From the NCBI GenBank assembly GCA_946885925.1, contig CAMPHP010000067.1:1-9848 (forward strand): DNA of 9,848 nt. Reading direction: 5' to 3'. Below the pieces are notes generated by a model. That model saw only the letters and a list, made by a program, of their open reading frames with translations, was not told the origin of the DNA and made no database searches. Position 1 is the stretch's first letter; every line of letters starts with the position of its first letter. Both the position numbers and the translations under genes were made by a program. The DNA is from an uncultured Litorilinea sp. (lineage in GTDB: Bacteria; Chloroflexota; Anaerolineae; Caldilineales; Caldilineaceae). Shown in pieces: positions 7,030-9,848 of the stretch.

Positions 7030-7074
7030 CAGCGTAGCCACCGCAGTCAAGCGATATGCGGTTCTGCTACGCTG
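7030..7074 (+). repeat. Two-tier inverted repeat between nuoI and nuoJ
   Basis: CAGCGTAGC (7030-7038) pairs perfectly with GCTACGCTG (7066-7074). Inside it, ACCGCA (7040-7045) pairs perfectly with TGCGGT (7057-7062). The tiers are separated by a small 1x3 internal loop, and the terminal loop is 11 nt (7046-7056). Total pairing is 15 bp. It starts 9 nt after the nuoI stop and ends 23 nt before the chosen nuoJ ATG. It would bury an in-frame upstream ATG at 7056. No T-tract follows. Confidence 0.7.
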
Positions 7075-7084
7075 TACTACGCAT

Positions 7085-7088
7085 GGAG
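7085..7088 (+). promoter_or_regulatory. Ribosome binding site deciding the nuoJ start
   Basis: GGAG lies 9 nt before the ATG at 7098. Two other in-frame ATGs (7056 and 7083) lack a good upstream site; 7056 lies in the intergenic hairpin and 7083 overlaps the GGAG itself. Confidence 0.6.
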
Positions 7089-7097
7089 TATGCGACG

Positions 7098-7619
7098 ATG
7101 ACGCCATCTATTCTCTTTTTCATCGTCATCGGTGCGGTCAGTGTGGCCGCTGCGGTAGGAGTTGTTTCCAGCCGCGTACCGATACACAGTGCACTGTATT
7201 TACTGGTCAACTTTGCCAGCTTGGCAGTGTTCTATATTACGCTCGAGGCTCAATTTCTCGCCGCAGCCCAGGTGATTATCTATGCTGGCGGCATCGTGAT
7301 TTTGATCCTCTTTGTCATCATGCTGGTCGGCAGTGAAAAGATCGAAACGAGCGCAGGTCACCGGACGTGGACGCCCTATGTGGGCATTCTCTTAGGCGTG
7401 CTTCTGCTCTCTAGCATGATTTATGCCTTTGCAGACCTACCCGCTGACGGCACGACAGCTTCGCCGACCTTACAAGGCGGTGACCCTGTTGTCTTGGGCG
7501 AGTTGCTGTTTACTCGCTACATTCTACCTATCGAAATGACAGCAGTTCTATTGCTCGTCGCGTTGCTTGGTGCATTGCTCCTGGCTCGCCATTCATCAAA
7601 TTCTAGCCGAGATCTATAA
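7098..7619 (+). CDS. nuoJ: NADH-quinone oxidoreductase subunit J
   Basis: NuoJ (ND6-like) is a small membrane subunit next to NuoH and NuoK that takes part in the conformational coupling of quinone reduction to pumping. With the chosen start it has 173 residues; starts at 7083 or 7056 would add 5 or 14. There are five predicted membrane segments: about 4-22, 30-47, 55-77, 94-112 and 143-164. The family signature LEAQFLAAAQVIIYAGGIVI (49-68) followed by LILFVIML (69-76) contains E50 and Y62 in the third segment, where the family has its known pi-bulge. LPIEMTAVLLLVALLGALLLA (143-163) is the usual last segment. The stop is followed by a 51-nt spacer with a hairpin pair before nuoK. Confidence 0.95.
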   Translation: MTPSILFFIVIGAVSVAAAVGVVSSRVPIHSALYLLVNFASLAVFYITLEAQFLAAAQVIIYAGGIVILILFVIMLVGSEKIETSAGHRTWTPYVGILLGVLLLSSMIYAFADLPADGTTASPTLQGGDPVVLGELLFTRYILPIEMTAVLLLVALLGALLLARHSSNSSRDL

Positions 7620-7620
7620 T
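7615..7620 (+). promoter_or_regulatory. TATAAT: possible -10 element of an internal promoter before nuoK
   Basis: A perfect TATAAT overlaps the nuoJ stop codon. A poor -35 candidate, TTCATC (7592-7597), lies 17 nt upstream and matches TTGACA at only three positions. If used, transcription would begin near 7627 and the message would start with the hairpins before nuoK. The hexamer alone is weak evidence. Confidence 0.15.
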
Positions 7621-7629
7621 CGACTACGC

Positions 7630-7667
7630 TTCTCCTGAATCAGGAGAGTCTCCCACATAAGGAGAGT
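7630..7667 (+). promoter_or_regulatory. Tandem hairpins with duplicated AGGAGAGT box covering the nuoK ribosome binding site
   Basis: TCTCCTG (7631-7637) pairs with CAGGAGA (7641-7647) around the loop AAT; an outer T-G pair (7630, 7648) can extend it. A second hairpin pairs TCTCC (7649-7653) with GGAGA (7661-7665), hiding the nuoK Shine-Dalgarno AAGGAG (7659-7664). The 8-mer AGGAGAGT occurs twice (7642-7649 and 7660-7667). The segment 7649-7653 could also pair back with the first copy, GGAG (7643-7646) with CTCC (7650-7653), which would free the ribosome site. The base pairing is seen; a switch is inferred, and the stems are short. Confidence 0.4.
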
Positions 7668-7670
7668 GCT

Positions 7671-7973
7671 GTGGTTCCAACCAGTTTCTATCTCATTCTC
7701 AGCGGTATACTCTTTACAATCGGTGCCATTGGTGTATTGACACGCCGGAGTGCATTGATCCTCTTGATGTGTGTGGAGTTGATGCTTAATAGCGTCAACC
7801 TGACGCTCGTCGCTCTAAGCCGCCAGTGGGACAACCTTAACGGACAAGTCTTTGTGTTTGTAATCATGGCTGTGGCTGCGGCGGAAGTTGCCGTGGGGTT
7901 GGCGATTATCCTTGCTCAAACCCGTCACAGTGATACAACCAACATTGACGAAGTCAAACTGCTCAAGTGGTAG
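7671..7973 (+). CDS. nuoK: NADH-quinone oxidoreductase subunit K
   Basis: NuoK (ND4L-like) is a three-helix membrane subunit that carries two buried glutamates essential for proton translocation next to NuoJ and NuoN. The protein has exactly 100 residues, the usual length. Segments are about 4-22, 28-50 and 58-82. The key acids are E36 in LLMCVELMLNSVNLTLVA and E72 in VAAAEVAVGLAIILA, at the same positions as E36 and E72 of E. coli NuoK. The start is a GTG (7671) with a strong AAGGAG six nt upstream. The C-terminal tail ends in DEVKLLKW, typical of the family. It is followed by a 72-nt spacer with a tight hairpin before nuoL. Confidence 0.97.
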   Translation: MVPTSFYLILSGILFTIGAIGVLTRRSALILLMCVELMLNSVNLTLVALSRQWDNLNGQVFVFVIMAVAAAEVAVGLAIILAQTRHSDTTNIDEVKLLKW

Positions 7974-7991
7974 TGAAAGTTCTTCTGACGA

Positions 7992-8011
7992 GCAGCGCAT
8001 GGGTGCGCTGC
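7992..8011 (+). repeat. Perfect 8-bp hairpin with 4-nt loop between nuoK and nuoL
   Basis: GCAGCGCA (7992-7999) pairs with TGCGCTGC (8004-8011) around the loop TGGG. The stem is GC-rich, begins 18 nt after the nuoK stop and ends 34 nt before the nuoL ATG. The following bases are GGCTTATCACC, so there is no T-tract and no clear terminator. Confidence 0.7.
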
Positions 8012-8045
8012 GGCTTATCACCATCTGCACCCAAAGGATTATGGT

Positions 8046-9848
8046 ATGTTTGAGCTTGCATGGTTATTATATGCCTTCCCAGCGGCGGGAGCGATTATCA
8101 TCCTCTTCTTTGGCCGACAACTAGGCAATCGCAACATCGGCGTAGTGGCTTCCGCCGCAGTGGGTGCGGCGTTCTTGGTCGCCCTTTGGCTTCTCAATAG
8201 CCTCTTAGGGCTGCCAGCTGAAGAACGAACCATCACCGTCCCACTTTGGCAATGGATTACCATCGGTGACTTTGAGGTCGCAGCAGCGATGCTCATTGAC
8301 CCACTGAGCGTGACCATGAGCCTCATTGTCACAGGCGTAGGTACACTCATTCACATCTACTCCATTAGCTATATGGAGCATGATGAACGAATACAACGCT
8401 TCTTTTTCTACCTCAACTTCTTCATCTTAGCCATGCTCATCCTCGTCCTTAGTGACAGTTTCCTGGGCATGTTCGTTGGCTGGGAAGGTGTGGGGTTGGC
8501 CTCCTACTTGCTCATCGGCTTCTGGTTCGACCGGCGCGATGACTCGTATGGCTGGTATGCGGACGCAGGCATGAAGGCTTTCCTGGTCAACCGCGTGGGT
8601 GACTTTGGCATGATTGTTGCCATGCTTGCCCTCTGGGCTAGCCTGGGTAGCCTTACCTTCTTGAATGTCTTTGAATCGGTCGAGCAGGGTGCATTGACAG
8701 CGGGTGTCGCTAATTTCGTCTGTCTCATGCTACTCCTAGCGGCAACGGGTAAGAGCGCCCAAATTCCGCTCTATGTGTGGCTGCCCGATGCTATGGCTGG
8801 CCCTACACCCGTTTCGGCATTGATCCATGCTGCAACCATGGTGACCGCGGGTATCTACATGATTGCCCGCACCAACGTGCTCTGGCATATTGCCGAAAAT
8901 GCAGCAATGACGGCTGCTTGGATCGGGGCACTCACCGCCTTTTTCGCTGCGACGATTGCCCTGGTGCAGACGGATCTCAAGAAAATCCTGGCCTATTCGA
9001 CTATTTCCCAATTGGGTTACATGATGTTGGGGGTTGGCGTTGGAGCCTATGGCGCGGCCATCTTCCATCTCACGACCCACGCCTTTTTCAAGGCGCTCTT
9101 GTTCCTGGCAGCGGGTAGTGTGATGCACGCCACCAACGGCGAACTAGACATCCGTAAAATGGGTGGACTGCGTGACAAGATGCCAACCACCTACCGTACT
9201 TTCCTTATCGGTGCGGCGGCTCTGGCAGGTATCCCCCTTCTGTCTGGCTTCTTCTCCAAAGACGCCATCCTGCTGGGGACACTTGTTGCCAATCCGATCC
9301 TTTATGTGGTTGGCTTGGTGACGGCGCTACTCACGGCGATCTATAGCTTCCGCGCTGTCTTTGTTCCCTTCCTGGGCACACCACGCGACAAGCGGCTCTA
9401 TAACCATGCCCACGAAAGCCCACCACTCATGACAATTCCGCTGTGGATTCTGGCAGTTCTCTCCATTGTCGGTGGGGTGCTGAATTTGCCCTTTGTGCTG
9501 ACCTTGGAGCGTTGGCTGGAACCAGCGCTAGGACACCATACCGAGCCTTCGTTGAGCTTGGAGTTACTTGCCCTCACGCTCAGCATGGTTATCGCCCTCT
9601 TTGGGTTTGTCATCGCCGTTGCCCGCTATCTGCGTAACGAAAGCTGGTCCCGACGCCTGGGCGAAATGTTCAAGGGATTGGCCCCGGCACTAGAGCACAA
9701 GTGGTATGTAGATGAATTCTACAGTGTCGCAATTGTCCAGCCCATCCGGCGTAGTTCTGAATGGCTTGCAAAGGTATTTGATCAGCGGTTCATTGATGGC
9801 ATCGTTAATGGTACTGCCACGTTGACTACTAGGATAGGTGAACGAGCC
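8046..9848 (+). CDS. nuoL: NADH-quinone oxidoreductase subunit L (3' end outside window)
   Basis: NuoL (ND5-like) is the distal antiporter-like proton-pumping subunit. The frame stays open for 601 codons to the window end; E. coli NuoL has 613 residues, so little is missing unless the protein is of the longer type. Start: ATG at 8046 with AAAGGA (8033-8038) seven nt upstream. Key residues are visible: E146 in GWEGVGLASYLLIGFW (TM5 glutamate), K236 in AATGKSAQIPLYVWLPDAM (TM7 lysine), H260 in TPVSALIHAATMVTAGIY, K312 and K313 in QTDLKKILAYSTISQLGYM, K349 in HAFFKALLFL, and K405-D406 in LSGFFSKDAIL of the discontinuous TM12. From about residue 535, KWYVDEFYSVAIVQP belongs to the start of the long amphipathic lateral-helix region; the final transmembrane helix lies outside the window. 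nuoM and nuoN are expected next. Confidence 0.97.
   Translation, partial: MFELAWLLYAFPAAGAIIILFFGRQLGNRNIGVVASAAVGAAFLVALWLLNSLLGLPAEERTITVPLWQWITIGDFEVAAAMLIDPLSVTMSLIVTGVGTLIHIYSISYMEHDERIQRFFFYLNFFILAMLILVLSDSFLGMFVGWEGVGLASYLLIGFWFDRRDDSYGWYADAGMKAFLVNRVGDFGMIVAMLALWASLGSLTFLNVFESVEQGALTAGVANFVCLMLLLAATGKSAQIPLYVWLPDAMAGPTPVSALIHAATMVTAGIYMIARTNVLWHIAENAAMTAAWIGALTAFFAATIALVQTDLKKILAYSTISQLGYMMLGVGVGAYGAAIFHLTTHAFFKALLFLAAGSVMHATNGELDIRKMGGLRDKMPTTYRTFLIGAAALAGIPLLSGFFSKDAILLGTLVANPILYVVGLVTALLTAIYSFRAVFVPFLGTPRDKRLYNHAHESPPLMTIPLWILAVLSIVGGVLNLPFVLTLERWLEPALGHHTEPSLSLELLALTLSMVIALFGFVIAVARYLRNESWSRRLGEMFKGLAPALEHKWYVDEFYSVAIVQPIRRSSEWLAKVFDQRFIDGIVNGTATLTTRIGERA

Noticed and set aside
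8041..8045. ATG at 8041 as the nuoL start
   Set aside because: It is in a different frame from NuoL and reaches a stop after 28 codons; the ATG at 8046 opens the NuoL frame with AAAGGA at 7 nt.
7888..8124. 78-codon + strand frame spanning the nuoK end and nuoL start
   Set aside because: It overlaps both genes out of frame, has no family features and would run through the nuoK-nuoL hairpin.

Overview
The window holds one uninterrupted run of same-strand genes for respiratory complex I (NDH-1, NADH:quinone oxidoreductase). The order is nuoD (3' part only), a fused nuoE-nuoF, nuoG, nuoH, nuoI, nuoJ, nuoK and nuoL (5' part only). All genes are on the + strand. No RNA gene, mobile element, CRISPR array, attachment site or origin could be supported, and there is no gene-free stretch longer than 300 bases; the longest spacer is 153 nt, between nuoH and nuoI. 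Base composition and codon use look even from end to end, with no sign of recent transfer.

Organism: a free-living bacterium with aerobic-type respiration. The separate (not C-fused) nuoD, the nuoE-nuoF fusion, the moderate GC content and the general look of the proteins suggest Chloroflexota (Anaerolineae, Caldilineae or Ardenticatenia-like). This is an inference from recall, not from a search, and is only moderately secure.

Layout by module. Positions 2-595 end NuoD, the quinone-site subunit of the connecting (Q) module. Positions 685-2655 (NuoEF) and 2711-5302 (NuoG) form the NADH-oxidising arm: FMN, clusters N1a and N3 in the fusion, and N1b, N4 and N5 in NuoG. The optional N7 ligands of NuoG are missing. 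Positions 5410-6396 (NuoH) and 6550-7020 (NuoI) complete the quinone chamber and the N6a/N6b electron path. Positions 7098-7619 (NuoJ), 7671-7973 (NuoK) and 8046 to the window end (NuoL) are membrane-arm proton-pumping subunits. nuoM and nuoN would be expected just downstream, and nuoA, nuoB and nuoC upstream. Electrons pass from NADH to FMN in NuoF, along Fe-S clusters through NuoE/F/G and NuoI to quinone at the NuoD/NuoH interface, and drive ion pumping through NuoJ, K and L and the subunits beyond the window.

The protein content is ordinary, and I do not see a new system. The most unusual part is the DNA between the genes. Most complex I operons I know are tightly packed, but here spacers of about 50-150 nt separate every pair of genes. 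Five of the seven spacers carry a strong inverted repeat, each with a different sequence and none followed by a T-tract; a sixth (nuoD-nuoEF) carries a weaker one. The remaining spacer (nuoEF-nuoG) carries instead a 19-codon mini-ORF whose start overlaps the nuoEF stop and whose stop overlaps the nuoG start. Together these suggest control of mRNA processing, stability or translation coupling along the operon.
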